From Lysobacter_L cavernae (lineage in GTDB: Bacteria > Pseudomonadota > Gammaproteobacteria > Xanthomonadales > Xanthomonadaceae), in the NCBI RefSeq assembly GCF_042648505.1, contig NZ_JBHRXK010000004.1, positions 310,001 to 374,000 on the forward strand: a DNA stretch of 64,000 nt, written 5' to 3'. Shown piece after piece: positions 1-11,009 of the stretch. The stretch's first letter is position 1; each line of letters opens with the position of its first letter. Below the pieces are notes generated by a model, which had not been told where the DNA came from, did no database searches, and worked only from the letters and a program-made list of their open reading frames with translations. The position numbers and the translations under genes are program-made.

Positions 1-2331
<2,331 letters not shown>

Positions 2332-2334
2332 AAG

Positions 2335-2500
2335 CCGTGATTCGTGATTCGTGATTCGTGAAGAGTGACTCGTGAACAGCAAAGGCTGCCATTCCGAGCG
2401 CAGCGAGGAACCTGCTTCATCATCGCCAGGTGAAAGGCAGCGCGAGGCCCGGGATGGCGCCGCGAACGAATCACGAATCACCCATCACGAATCACGCTCC
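2335..2500. repeat. Heptamer runs in inverted arrangement (TTCGTGA / TCACGAA)
   Basis: Directly after the secA stop, TTCGTGA is repeated three times with degenerate copies following (about 2338-2375). About 90 bases on, the complementary heptamer appears as CACGAATCAC-type copies (about 2466-2499). The two runs could fold into a long imperfect stem around the central CATTCCGAGCGCAGCGAGGAACC stretch. Such runs are common intergenic filler in Lysobacterales. This block provides or overlaps the N-terminus of the next gene. Confidence 0.75.
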
Positions 2501-3436
2501 GTCGAAGTCGTCGCCGGCGTCATCCGCGACCTGCGCGGCCGCATCCTGCTGGCGCGGCGTACCGAAGGCCGCGACCTGGCCGGGCTCTGGGAGTTTCCGG
2601 GCGGCAAGCGCGAGCCGGGCGAATCGCCCGAGGCCGCCTTGATGCGCGAGCTGCACGAGGAGCTCGGCATCGATGTCGAAGTGGGCGCGTCATTGATCAC
2701 CGTGCCGCAGGCCTACCCGGACAAGCGGTTGCGCCTGGACGTGCGTCAGATCGCGGCCTGGCGTGGCAGCGCGCGCGGCCGTGAAGGCCAGGCGCTGGCC
2801 TGGGTGCCGCCGGCCAAACTCGACCGCTATGCGATGCCGCCGGCGGACCGCCCGGTGGTGGCGGCCCTGCGCCAGGCGCCGTATTACCTGGTCACGCCGG
2901 AGCCCGGCGATGACGACGCGCGGTGGCTGCAGCAACTCGAACGCACCTTGGCCACGGGCATCGACCGGGTGCAGCTGCGCGCGCCGTCGTTGCCGCGTGA
3001 CCGCTGGCGGGCGCTGGCCGGCCGTGCCGTCGCGCTGTGCCGCAAGGCGGGCGTCGAGGTGCTGGTGAACGGCGATGCCGATCTCGCCGATGAGTTGGGA
3101 GCGGGCCTGCATCTGCGTGCGCTGCAGTTGGTTGAGTACGCGCAGCGTCCCGTGCCGGCCAGCCGGCCGCTGGCAGCCTCCTGCCATGACGCCGACGAGC
3201 TGCGTGCTGCGCAGGCGTTGGGCTGCGATTTCGCCGTGGTCGGCGCGCTCAAGCCGACGGCCAGCCATCCGGGCGCCGTCGGCATCGGCTGGGACGGATT
3301 CGCCGCCTTGCGCGAAACGGTGTCGCTGCCGCTCTACGCGATTGGTGGCTTGCTTCCGGGTGATCTCGACGAGGCGCGCCGCCATGGCGCCCAGGGCATC
3401 GCCGCGATTCGCGGCCTGTGGCCGACGGATTATTGA
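2372..3436 (+). CDS. mutT: Nudix hydrolase fused to ThiE-like (TenI-type) domain
   Basis: The first domain (about residues 43-165) is a MutT-type Nudix hydrolase. The box is complete: GGKREPGE, then RELHEELGI, matching Gx5Ex7REUxEExGU. MutT removes oxidised dGTP from the nucleotide pool. The second domain (about 170-354, beginning PYYLVTPEP) resembles thiamine phosphate synthase ThiE/TenI and ends in the YAIGGLLPGD and GIAAIRGLW motifs; in such fusions its role is unknown. The only in-frame start is a GTG at 2372, which lies inside repeat DNA, so the first ~42 residues (HSERSEE, NESRITHHES) are translated repeat and may not be native. It follows secA, as in related genomes. Confidence 0.9.
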   Translation: MNSKGCHSERSEEPASSSPGERQREARDGAANESRITHHESRSVEVVAGVIRDLRGRILLARRTEGRDLAGLWEFPGGKREPGESPEAALMRELHEELGIDVEVGASLITVPQAYPDKRLRLDVRQIAAWRGSARGREGQALAWVPPAKLDRYAMPPADRPVVAALRQAPYYLVTPEPGDDDARWLQQLERTLATGIDRVQLRAPSLPRDRWRALAGRAVALCRKAGVEVLVNGDADLADELGAGLHLRALQLVEYAQRPVPASRPLAASCHDADELRAAQALGCDFAVVGALKPTASHPGAVGIGWDGFAALRETVSLPLYAIGGLLPGDLDEARRHGAQGIAAIRGLWPTDY

Positions 3437-3457
3437 TCCGGCCGAACTTTGCTTCAT

Positions 3458-3531
3458 GTAGGAGCGGCTTCTGACGCGAATTTTTCGCGTGTGTACGGGG
3501 TGCCAAAGCTCGCGGCTGAAGCCGCTCCTAC
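3458..3531. repeat. REP-like inverted repeat of GTAG type
   Basis: GTAGGAGCGGCTTC at the left end is matched by GAAGCCGCTCCTAC at the right end, with GCGAATTTTTCGCG, itself palindromic, in between. The pair fills the gap between the convergent Nudix and coaE genes. GTAG-headed palindromes of this kind are dispersed REP elements in Stenotrophomonas and Pseudomonas, thought to be mobilised by RAYT transposases; no RAYT gene is in this window. It may also end transcription from both sides. Confidence 0.8.
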
Positions 3532-3553
3532 AACGATTGATTTGAAGGTCGGA

Positions 3554-4174
3554 TCAATAGGCGGCGTCAGCGGCCAGGGCGCGGTAGCGACGGTCGAGGG
3601 CGACCACGTGCGCCTCCAGTGCCGCCAAGGGGCCGTCGTTGACGATGACGTCGTCGGCGATCGCCAGCCGCGTCGTGCGCGTGGCCTGGGCGGCGATCAT
3701 GCGTTCGGCCAATCCGGCATCGACGCCGTCGCGCTGCATCACGCGCGCGCGCTGCACCGCGGCGGGGACGTCGACGACCAGGATCCGTGCCAGCCACGGG
3801 TAGGCCTCGCGGCCGCCGCCTTCAGCCAGCAGCGGGATTGCCGCGATCGCGTAGGGGCCAGGCGCGGCCCGGCAGGCTTCGCGCAGGACGAGCCGCACGC
3901 GCGGGTGGACGATGGCCTCGAGCCGCCGCCGCGCGGCCTCGTCGCCGAACACATGTCGACGCATCGCCGCGCGGTCGAGGCTGCCATCGGCGGCCAGCAC
4001 GTCGACACCGAACGCCGCGACGACTTCGGCCAGGCCGTCCGAGCCCGCGGCCACCGCCTCGCGCGCGGCCACATCGGCATCGGCCACGACCACGCCGAGC
4101 GCCTCGAAGCGGCGCGTGACTTCGCTTTTGCCGGACGCCACGCCGCCGGTCACGCCGATGATGAAGGCACTCAT
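3554..4174 (-). CDS. coaE: Dephospho-CoA kinase
   Basis: CoaE phosphorylates the 3' hydroxyl of dephospho-CoA, the last step of coenzyme A synthesis. The 206-residue protein has the expected length and starts MSAFIIGVTGGVASGKSEV, with P-loop GGVASGKS at residues 10-17. VVADADVAAREA follows, the family's nucleoside-binding region, and HPRVR in the CoA domain. It is the last gene of the leftward pilB-pilC-pilD-coaE series, 90 bases after pilD, an arrangement conserved across many gammaproteobacteria. Confidence 0.96.
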   Translation of the reverse strand: MSAFIIGVTGGVASGKSEVTRRFEALGVVVADADVAAREAVAAGSDGLAEVVAAFGVDVLAADGSLDRAAMRRHVFGDEAARRRLEAIVHPRVRLVLREACRAAPGPYAIAAIPLLAEGGGREAYPWLARILVVDVPAAVQRARVMQRDGVDAGLAERMIAAQATRTTRLAIADDVIVNDGPLAALEAHVVALDRRYRALAADAAY

Positions 4175-4264
4175 GTCCGGTACGCTCGCAGTCGGGTTCG
4201 TCCGCTGCGTAGCGTAACGAAGTCGGAGCGCACCGGAGCGCTCAGGTCACGCCCGGTGCGGGTG

Positions 4265-5128
4265 TTATTCCAGACCGGAGAAGCGCAGGTAGGCGCCGAC
4301 CATCTGCTCACCCCAGAAGAACGCGATCCAGCCGGCGATGGCCAGGTAGGGGCCGAACGGAATCGGCGTGGCACGGTCGCGGCCCTTCATCGCCAGCCAG
4401 ATCGAGCCGACGATGGCGCCGACCAGCGACGACAGCAGGATCGTCGGCAGGATGCCCTTGAGCCCGGTCCACGCGCCGATCGCGGCCAGCAGCTTGAAGT
4501 CGCCGTGGCCCATGCCCTCCTTGCCGGTGATCTGCTTGAACAGCCACCACACTGCCCACAGGCTCATGTAGCCGGCGACGGCACCGAGCAAGGCCGGCTT
4601 GGCGCCGAAGTAGAGGTTGTCAGAGGCCGCGATCAGGCCCAGCCACATCAGCGGCAAAGTCAGCTGATCGGGCAGGAGTTGAGTGCGCAGGTCAATGCCG
4701 GACAGTGCGATCAGGAAACAGGTGAACACGATCGCGCCGAAGCCCTGCCAGCCGAAGCCGAAGCGCCAGACGCAGGCCATCACCAGCAGCATCGTCAGCA
4801 ACTCGACCAGCGGGTACTGCGGCGAGATCGGCGTCTTGCAGTTGCGGCAGCGCCCGCGCAGCGCCAGGTAGCTGAACACCGGGATGTTCTCGTACCACGA
4901 CAGCTGGTGCTTGCAGTGCGGGCAATGCGAGCGCTCGACCACGATCCCGGGCGGCGGCGGGTCGTAGGCCTCGGGCTCGCCGAGCACCTCACGGCTGTCA
5001 CGCTGCCACTGCCATTCCAAGCGCTTGGGCAGGCGCAGGATGACCACGTTGAGAAAACTGCCGACCAGCAGGCCGAGTCCGGCCGCCAGCGGGTAGCCGA
5101 TGGCGGGGTTTTGATCGAGGAATGCCAT
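4265..5128 (-). CDS. pilD: Prepilin leader peptidase / N-methyltransferase PilD
   Basis: An inner-membrane aspartyl protease that cuts the short leader of type IV prepilins after Gly and methylates the new N-terminal Phe. The 287-residue protein has the N-terminal zinc region with CPHC and CRNC (about residues 71-96), and both catalytic aspartates, in GIDLRTQLLPD and GHGDFKL. About eight hydrophobic segments are visible. It lies 32 bases downstream of pilC and 90 upstream of coaE. Its substrates in this window are the two pilins at 14.9-15.8 kb. Confidence 0.97.
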   Translation of the reverse strand: MAFLDQNPAIGYPLAAGLGLLVGSFLNVVILRLPKRLEWQWQRDSREVLGEPEAYDPPPPGIVVERSHCPHCKHQLSWYENIPVFSYLALRGRCRNCKTPISPQYPLVELLTMLLVMACVWRFGFGWQGFGAIVFTCFLIALSGIDLRTQLLPDQLTLPLMWLGLIAASDNLYFGAKPALLGAVAGYMSLWAVWWLFKQITGKEGMGHGDFKLLAAIGAWTGLKGILPTILLSSLVGAIVGSIWLAMKGRDRATPIPFGPYLAIAGWIAFFWGEQMVGAYLRFSGLE

Positions 5129-5160
5129 GTGCGGGATTGTCGCTTATATGCGCTTGCCGA

Positions 5161-6417
5161 TCAGCCAACCGTGGCAGCAAGCTTGAAGATCGGCAGGTAC
5201 ATGGCGATCACCATGCCGCCGACGATCACGCCCAGGAACACCATGATCAGTGGTTCCAACAGGCTGGCCAGTGCGTCGACGGCGTTGTTGACCTCCTGCT
5301 CGTAGAACTCGGCGACCTTGAACAGCATGGCATCGAGCGCACCGGCTTCTTCGCCGATCGCGGTCATCTGCGTCACCATGTGCGGGAACAGGTTGACCTG
5401 CTTCATCGCCATGTTGACCGGGTAGCCGACTGCAACGTCGTCGCGGATACGGCGCACCGCGTCCTCGTAGACCACGTTGCCGGTGGCGCCGGCGACCGTG
5501 TCCAGCGCTTCCACCAGCGGCACGCCGGCCTTGAAGGTGACGCCGAGCGTGCGCGCGAAGCGGGCAATCGCCGAGTTGTGCATGATCTGGCCGATCACCG
5601 GAATCTTGAGCGTGATGCGGTCGAGGAAACGGGCGAAGTTGACTGAGCGGTTCTTGGCCATGATGAAGGCCACCACCATGCCGACTGCGCCGAGCAGGAT
5701 CACCCACCACCAGCTGACCATGAAGCGGCTCAGTGCCACGATGAGTTTGGTGAAGGCTGGCAGGTCGGCGCCGAAGCCCTTGAAGACCTCCTCGAATTGC
5801 GGCACCACGAACACCAGCAGGATCGAACTGACGATCAGCGCCACCGCGATCACCATCGCCGGATAGAACATCGCCTTCTTGATCTTGCCCTTCAGGGCTT
5901 CGATGTTTTCCTTGTAGGTGGCGACCGTGTCGAGCACGGTTTCGAGCACGCCGGCCGATTCGCCGGCCTTGACCAGGTTGCGATAGAGCTCATCGAACTG
6001 CACCGGGTGCTTGCACAGTGCCTCGTACAGCGATGAACCGCTCTCGACATCGGCACGTACGGAGTTGACCAAGGTCGACATGCGCGGGTTCTTGTTGCCG
6101 TTGGCGATGATCTCCATCGAGCCCACGATCGGCACGCCTGATTTCATCATGGTCGCGATCTGACGGCTGAACACGGCGATGTCGAGCGGGGTAATGCGCT
6201 TGCCTGCGGCGCCAAACAACGGCTTGCCCTTGGGCTTGACCACCTTGGGTGTGATGCCGAGACGGCGCAGTTCGGCGCGCAGCATGTTGGCGCTCTTGGC
6301 CTGCTGCTCGCCCTTCATGACCTTGCCGCGCTTGTCGGTGCCCTCCCAGACAAACATGTCCTGTGGGTTGGGGCGACGGACGGTGGTGGATTTGGTGGCG
6401 GTGCGGGTCGCGGACAT
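5161..6417 (-). CDS. pilC: Type IV pilus inner-membrane platform protein PilC
   Basis: PilC (418 residues) is the polytopic platform that couples the PilB and PilT motors to pilin assembly. It carries two GspF/T2SF domains (about residues 75-200 and 280-400), each with hydrophobic segments, for instance around AMFYPAMVIAVALIVSSIL and a C-terminal segment EPLIMVFLGVIVGGMVIAMY. The first lies after a charged cytoplasmic N-terminus with FVWEGTDKRGKVMKGE, typical of PilC. It begins three bases after the pilB stop, so translational coupling is likely. Confidence 0.97.
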   Translation of the reverse strand: MSATRTATKSTTVRRPNPQDMFVWEGTDKRGKVMKGEQQAKSANMLRAELRRLGITPKVVKPKGKPLFGAAGKRITPLDIAVFSRQIATMMKSGVPIVGSMEIIANGNKNPRMSTLVNSVRADVESGSSLYEALCKHPVQFDELYRNLVKAGESAGVLETVLDTVATYKENIEALKGKIKKAMFYPAMVIAVALIVSSILLVFVVPQFEEVFKGFGADLPAFTKLIVALSRFMVSWWWVILLGAVGMVVAFIMAKNRSVNFARFLDRITLKIPVIGQIMHNSAIARFARTLGVTFKAGVPLVEALDTVAGATGNVVYEDAVRRIRDDVAVGYPVNMAMKQVNLFPHMVTQMTAIGEEAGALDAMLFKVAEFYEQEVNNAVDALASLLEPLIMVFLGVIVGGMVIAMYLPIFKLAATVG

Positions 6418-6420
6418 GGC

Positions 6421-8145
6421 TTAGTCCTTGGTTACGCGGTTGATTTCGGCAAGACTGGTAACGCCGTTCTTGACTTTCACCAGCGCCGACTGGCGCAGGT
6501 CGCGGACACTGGAGCGTTGCGCGGCTTCGGCGATCTGCATCGCATTGCCGCCGGCCAGCACGATCGCTTGGATCTCATCGCTCATCGGCATCACCTGGTA
6601 GATGCCTGTGCGGCCCTTGTAGCCCTCGGTGCAATCGCTGCAGCCGACCGCCTCATAGATATTCAGTCCGTTGGCGATCTCCTCGTGGGAGAAGCCTTCG
6701 GCCAGCAGGGCATGCTCGGGCAGATGCACCTCACGCTTGCAGTCGTGCAAGCGACGGGCCAGGCGCTGGGCGATGACCAGGGTCACGCTAGACGTGATGT
6801 TGAACGGCGCCACGCCCATGTTCATCAAACGCGCGATGGTCTGCGGCGCGTCGTTGGTGTGCAGGGTCGACAGCACCATGTGGCCGGTCTGGGCGGCCTT
6901 GATGGCTATCTCGGCTGTTTCCAGGTCGCGGATTTCGCCGACCATGATCACGTCCGGGTCCTGGCGTAGGAAGCTGCGCAGCGCAGCGGCAAAGGTCATG
7001 CCGCGCTTGACGTTCATCTGCACCTGGTTGATGCCAGGCACGCGGATTTCGACTGGATCCTCGACCGTGGAGATGTTGCGCTGTTCGTCGTTGAGGATAT
7101 TCAGGCCGGTGTACAGCGACACCGTCTTGCCTGAGCCGGTCGGGCCGGTCACCAGCACCATGCCGTAGGGCTTGGCCAGCGCCTGTTCGTACAAGGCGCG
7201 CTGGTCATCCTCATAGCCGAGCTTGTCGATGCCAAGCTTGGCGGCGCTGCCGTCGAGGATACGCAGCACCACCTTCTCACCGAACAGCGTGGGCAGGGTG
7301 CTGACACGGAAGTCGATCTGCTTGGTCTTGGAAATATTGAGCTTGATGCGGCCGTCCTGCGGCACGCGCTTCTCGGCGATGTCGAGCTGCGCCATCACCT
7401 TAAGGCGGGCGGCGATGCGCGCCTGCAGGTTGGGCGGTACCTTGGTGATCTGCTTGAGCAGGCCGTCGATGCGCAAGCGCACCCGGTATTCGGTCTCGTA
7501 AGGCTCGAAGTGAATGTCGGAGGCGCCGCGACGGATCGCATCGACCAGTACCTTGTTGACGAACTTGACCACTGGCGTGTCGTCGGTCTTGACGTCGACG
7601 CCGCTGTCACCGGACAGATCGGCATCGCCACCGGAAGCGTCGAGCGTGTCTAGGCCTTCGTCACCGCCGACGGTATCGGCCAGTGCGTCACTGGCCTCAA
7701 GCCACAGTTCGATGCTGCGCTGCAGGCGGTCCTCGTCCAGGAGGATCGGCTCGATCACCAGATTGGTCTGGAACTTGACCTCGTCCAGTGCCAGCGAATT
7801 GGTCGGGTCGGCGATGCCGATGAACAGGCGGTTGCCACGCTTGAACAGCGGCAGCACCTGATGCTTGCGCACCAAGGCCTCACTGAGCAGCTTGATGGCC
7901 GACTGCTTGGGGTCGAAGGCGGTCACGTCCAGCAGCGGCACGCCAAACTCGATCGAGTTGGCGGCAGCCATCTGGGACGAGCTTACCAGTCGTTTTTCCG
8001 CCAGGTAGGTCGCGATCGGTTGCCGTTGGCTGCTGGCCGCCGCGAGCGCCTCGCGCGCGGCGGTGTCTTCCAGGGCGCCGTCCAGCACCAAGCGCCGGGC
8101 AATGCCGGTGATCCCCACCAAATTGGCAGTGGCGATGGCGCTCAT
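6421..8145 (-). CDS. pilB: Type IV pilus extension ATPase PilB
   Basis: PilB is the hexameric ATPase that drives pilus extension. The 574-residue protein shows an N-terminal MshEN/GspE-N domain (about 1-150), Walker A GPTGSGKT, the Asp box EDPVEIRVPGINQVQMN, Walker B GEIRDLETAEIA, and the His box GHMVLSTLHTNDAP. The zinc region near the C-terminus keeps a CSDC pair, but the first half reads HDCK, with only one Cys where many homologues have CxxC. It heads the leftward pilBCD-coaE operon and is divergent from the glycosyltransferase gene at 8356. Confidence 0.97.
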   Translation of the reverse strand: MSAIATANLVGITGIARRLVLDGALEDTAAREALAAASSQRQPIATYLAEKRLVSSSQMAAANSIEFGVPLLDVTAFDPKQSAIKLLSEALVRKHQVLPLFKRGNRLFIGIADPTNSLALDEVKFQTNLVIEPILLDEDRLQRSIELWLEASDALADTVGGDEGLDTLDASGGDADLSGDSGVDVKTDDTPVVKFVNKVLVDAIRRGASDIHFEPYETEYRVRLRIDGLLKQITKVPPNLQARIAARLKVMAQLDIAEKRVPQDGRIKLNISKTKQIDFRVSTLPTLFGEKVVLRILDGSAAKLGIDKLGYEDDQRALYEQALAKPYGMVLVTGPTGSGKTVSLYTGLNILNDEQRNISTVEDPVEIRVPGINQVQMNVKRGMTFAAALRSFLRQDPDVIMVGEIRDLETAEIAIKAAQTGHMVLSTLHTNDAPQTIARLMNMGVAPFNITSSVTLVIAQRLARRLHDCKREVHLPEHALLAEGFSHEEIANGLNIYEAVGCSDCTEGYKGRTGIYQVMPMSDEIQAIVLAGGNAMQIAEAAQRSSVRDLRQSALVKVKNGVTSLAEINRVTKD

Positions 8146-8355
8146 GAAGCCCCCTGAATTTCCCCGCCCCGACTGTACCGCAAACCCTCATCCGCGCGTA
8201 TGGACGGGGCGCACGTTTGCGCGCCGCGGGGCTGGTTCGAGCCTGGCAGGGACGACGGGGGCTTGCGCTCAGCCCGATCCGCCGGCGCAGAAAAGCGACC
8301 CGTGCACCTTACCGAGTACCCGCCTATGACCTACCCTGTCGCAAAAGGGGGGTGA

Positions 8356-9237
8356 ATGCGTATTTCAGTGGTGTTGCCGGCCAAGAACGAGGCCGAGGGA
8401 CTGGCGGGGACGCTCCCGGCGCTGCGGGCGAGGTGGCCGCAGGCGGAGGTCGTGGTCGTCGACGACGGCTCGACCGATGCCACGGCGGCTGTTGCCACAG
8501 AGCATGGCGCTCGCGTGCTGTCGTCCCCCTACTCGATGGGCAATGGCGCTGCGATCAAGCGCGGCGCACGGGAGGCCACGGGGGACGTGATCGTATTCAT
8601 GGACGCTGACGGTCAGCACGATCCAGCCCATATCGAACTCTTGTTGAGCAAGCTGGACGAAGGCTACGACATGGTCGTGGGCGCCCGGGATGACTCCGGC
8701 CAGGCCAATCTGCACAGAGGATTGGCCAATCGTCTGTACAACCGGCTGGCCAGTTGGATGACCGGCCATGCCATTCTTGACCTGACCTCCGGGTTCCGTG
8801 CGGTGCGCGCGGACAAGTTCCGTGAGTTCCTGCATCTGCTACCCAACGGCTTCAGCTACCCGACCACCAGCACCATGGCGTTTTTCCGCAGTGCCTACCC
8901 GGTGGCTTATGTGCCGATCCCGGTGGCCAAGCGCGTCGGCAACAACAGCCACATCCGCCCCATCAAGGACGGCATCCGCTTCCTGCTGATCATCTTCAAG
9001 ATCGCGACGTTGTATTCGCCGTTGAAGCTGTTTGCGCCTGCTGCTGGTGCATTCTTCCTGCTGGGCATGGGCTATTACGGATACACCTTCTTGGTGCAGC
9101 ATCGACTCACCAACATGAGCGTGCTGCTCTTCAGTGCCGCGGTCATCGTGTTCCTGATCGGGCTGATCTCGGAGCAGATCACATCCTTGACGTTCTTGTC
9201 CGTCAGGTCCGGCGCGCAAACAACCAAGGGCGATTGA
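8356..9237 (+). CDS. GT2 family glycosyltransferase, polyprenol-phosphate sugar transferase type
   Basis: Residues 1-220 form a GT-A catalytic domain: ISVVLPAKNEAEGL, VVVDDGSTDAT, and the metal-binding DADGQHDP. Two hydrophobic segments follow near the C-terminus, a plan seen in dolichyl/polyprenyl-phosphate mannose or glucose synthases that load a sugar onto a lipid carrier at the inner membrane. Donor and acceptor cannot be read from sequence. It is the first of five tightly spaced rightward genes (stop directly followed by the next ATG) between pilB and the pilins, so a role in surface or pilin glycan supply is inferred. Confidence 0.85.
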   Translation: MRISVVLPAKNEAEGLAGTLPALRARWPQAEVVVVDDGSTDATAAVATEHGARVLSSPYSMGNGAAIKRGAREATGDVIVFMDADGQHDPAHIELLLSKLDEGYDMVVGARDDSGQANLHRGLANRLYNRLASWMTGHAILDLTSGFRAVRADKFREFLHLLPNGFSYPTTSTMAFFRSAYPVAYVPIPVAKRVGNNSHIRPIKDGIRFLLIIFKIATLYSPLKLFAPAAGAFFLLGMGYYGYTFLVQHRLTNMSVLLFSAAVIVFLIGLISEQITSLTFLSVRSGAQTTKGD

Positions 9238-10074
9238 ATGTCGGCGCAGCACGGCCCTCCTTCAGTTCATGGTAGAGGCATCGATCCGCTGCTTGGATGG
9301 TTGCCAGTGGATCATTCATGGGTGCCATCCGTAAGGTACCTGCTGCGCCGCGCCCGTGTTCTTGATAAGACACGTGCTTTGTCACCCGGCCGTTTGCTTG
9401 AGGTGGGCTGTGGCGCGGGCTCGTTGCTTGCAGAGCTGGTTGCCGAAGGGCATCAGGGCACCGGGCTGGAGACCTCCGAAGCAGCGCGGCGACTTGCTTT
9501 CCACTCGCTGTGCGAGTTCGCCGGTGGTGAGATTGCAATCGAATCAGAGGAGAGCGATGACTGGGAGGCCGGCTTCGCGACCATTCTTGCGTTGGATGTG
9601 CTCGAGCACATCGAGGATGACGTGGTAACACTGAAACGCTGGTTTTCCTGGCTGGCGCCGGGAGGGCATATATTGCTTTCGGTCCCGGCTCATTCACGTC
9701 GCTGGGGGAGTGGTGATATCTGGGCAGGTCATTTTCGCCGATATGATCGTGGCGCGTTAGTGGATGTGGTGCGCGCAGCGGGGATGGAGATAACACACAT
9801 CGAGTGTTACGGATTCCCGGTGGCGAATCTGACCGAGTGGCTAGGTGAGCGCCACTATCGCAAGGCGCTGCAGGAGCGGGAGCGGAACGGCGCCTTGGAG
9901 CGCGAATACGGCAACTCACGTAGCGGGATCGAGCGTACCGTGTATCAGCGTGTCTTCGCTGGCCTCTCGTCACCGCTAGGGCGCGCTTTGCTGCACATCG
10001 CCTTGTTCCTGCAACGGATGACGATCGGGACGAACTGGGGCAGCGGTTACATCGTAGTCGCGAGGAAGGCATGA
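9238..10074 (+). CDS. Class I SAM-dependent methyltransferase
   Basis: The 278-residue protein has the SAM-binding motif I EVGCGAGSLLAEL (about residues 57-69), the acidic end of strand 2 (GLETS), and motif LDVLEHIEDD, typical of Methyltransf_11/23 enzymes that act on small molecules or sugars. The C-terminal part carries a short hydrophobic stretch. The substrate is unknown. The gene starts on the base after the upstream glycosyltransferase stop and overlaps the next gene by ATGA, implying coordinated translation. Base composition is visibly less GC-rich than in the flanking pil genes. Confidence 0.8.
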   Translation: MSAQHGPPSVHGRGIDPLLGWLPVDHSWVPSVRYLLRRARVLDKTRALSPGRLLEVGCGAGSLLAELVAEGHQGTGLETSEAARRLAFHSLCEFAGGEIAIESEESDDWEAGFATILALDVLEHIEDDVVTLKRWFSWLAPGGHILLSVPAHSRRWGSGDIWAGHFRRYDRGALVDVVRAAGMEITHIECYGFPVANLTEWLGERHYRKALQERERNGALEREYGNSRSGIERTVYQRVFAGLSSPLGRALLHIALFLQRMTIGTNWGSGYIVVARKA

Positions 10075-11009
10075 GGCTTGGAATTCGCGCGCTGGGCTTC
10101 GCCATCGGTGGTGGCCTGCTGCTCTATTTCCTCTATTTCTGTATCGTTTCGTTTGATTGGGATTCCCTGCGCCACTTCGCCTCATGGACGACATGCCTCG
10201 CCTTGGGTGGCGCAACGCTCCTGTACTGCGCAGTGGTCCCTCTTTCGGCGATGGCCTGGGGGCGCTTGCTTCCCTTTGGGCGGCGGCGGTCCTTCATTGA
10301 GTTGTGTGGAGTCATGGGGGCTACGCAGCTGGCCAAGTATGTGCCGGGGAATGTCGCGCAATTCGCGAGCCGGTCAGCTCTGTCGATTGGCCGAGGCATG
10401 TCAATGCCTGACTTCATCGCGTCGGTGGCGGTGGAGACGCTGCTCGCTGTTCTGGCTGGAATGATCATCGCAGTTTGCGGGGTGGTCTTCGGCATCAGGC
10501 TACTCATGGTGCCACCTTGGCTTGAATTCTGGCTGCCTTGGGTCGTGGCGGGATCGGCTTTGGTCATTCTTGCGATGCCAAAACTGCTCGCCGCTTTCGA
10601 CGGTCCAATGAGGTCTTGCCGGGTGTTCTCGCCCTTGGTCCACTTGAAGGCCTCGCTGCCGGGCTTCACGGTGCAGGTATTCGCACTGGCCACATACTGT
10701 CTCAACTATCTGTTGATCGGGTTCGGGCTGCTCCTGATTTCTAGGAGTACGGGCCTGCAATTCGGGTACGCGGAGCTGACGGTTGCCTTCACGGTTTCCT
10801 GGCTTATCGGGTTTCTTTCGCCAGGCATGCCGGCGGGCATCGGCGCCCGCGAGGGTGCGATGGCGTTGGCGCTCGGCTCGTCCACCTCGGGGGGCGGTGG
10901 GCTTGCAGGCATCGTGCTTGCGATGCGGTTGGCCACGGTAGTTGGCGATCTGATCTGGTTTGCAGTGGGCGGCTGGCTACTTTCAAAGCATGGGGGGAGG
11001 CATGAGTAA
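10071..11009 (+). CDS. UPF0104 / LPG synthase-like flippase domain membrane protein
   Basis: A 312-residue polytopic membrane protein of the lysylphosphatidylglycerol synthase transmembrane family. About seven to eight hydrophobic segments are visible, and the family motif GxGAREG appears as MPAGIGAREGAMALALG. Members of the family are often found with glycosyltransferases and are proposed to move lipid-linked precursors, but activity of this subfamily is not established. ATGA overlap with the preceding methyltransferase and an 8-base overlap with the next place it inside the glycan block. Confidence 0.75.
   Translation: MRLGIRALGFAIGGGLLLYFLYFCIVSFDWDSLRHFASWTTCLALGGATLLYCAVVPLSAMAWGRLLPFGRRRSFIELCGVMGATQLAKYVPGNVAQFASRSALSIGRGMSMPDFIASVAVETLLAVLAGMIIAVCGVVFGIRLLMVPPWLEFWLPWVVAGSALVILAMPKLLAAFDGPMRSCRVFSPLVHLKASLPGFTVQVFALATYCLNYLLIGFGLLLISRSTGLQFGYAELTVAFTVSWLIGFLSPGMPAGIGAREGAMALALGSSTSGGGGLAGIVLAMRLATVVGDLIWFAVGGWLLSKHGGRHE

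Noticed and set aside
2335..2500. Short direct repeats that could suggest a CRISPR array
   Set aside because: Units are 7 bases with no spacers of uniform length, and no cas genes are near.
3449..5305. 618-codon plus-strand open frame opposite coaE and pilD
   Set aside because: Antisense to two clearly identified genes, Gln/Arg/His-rich without domains.
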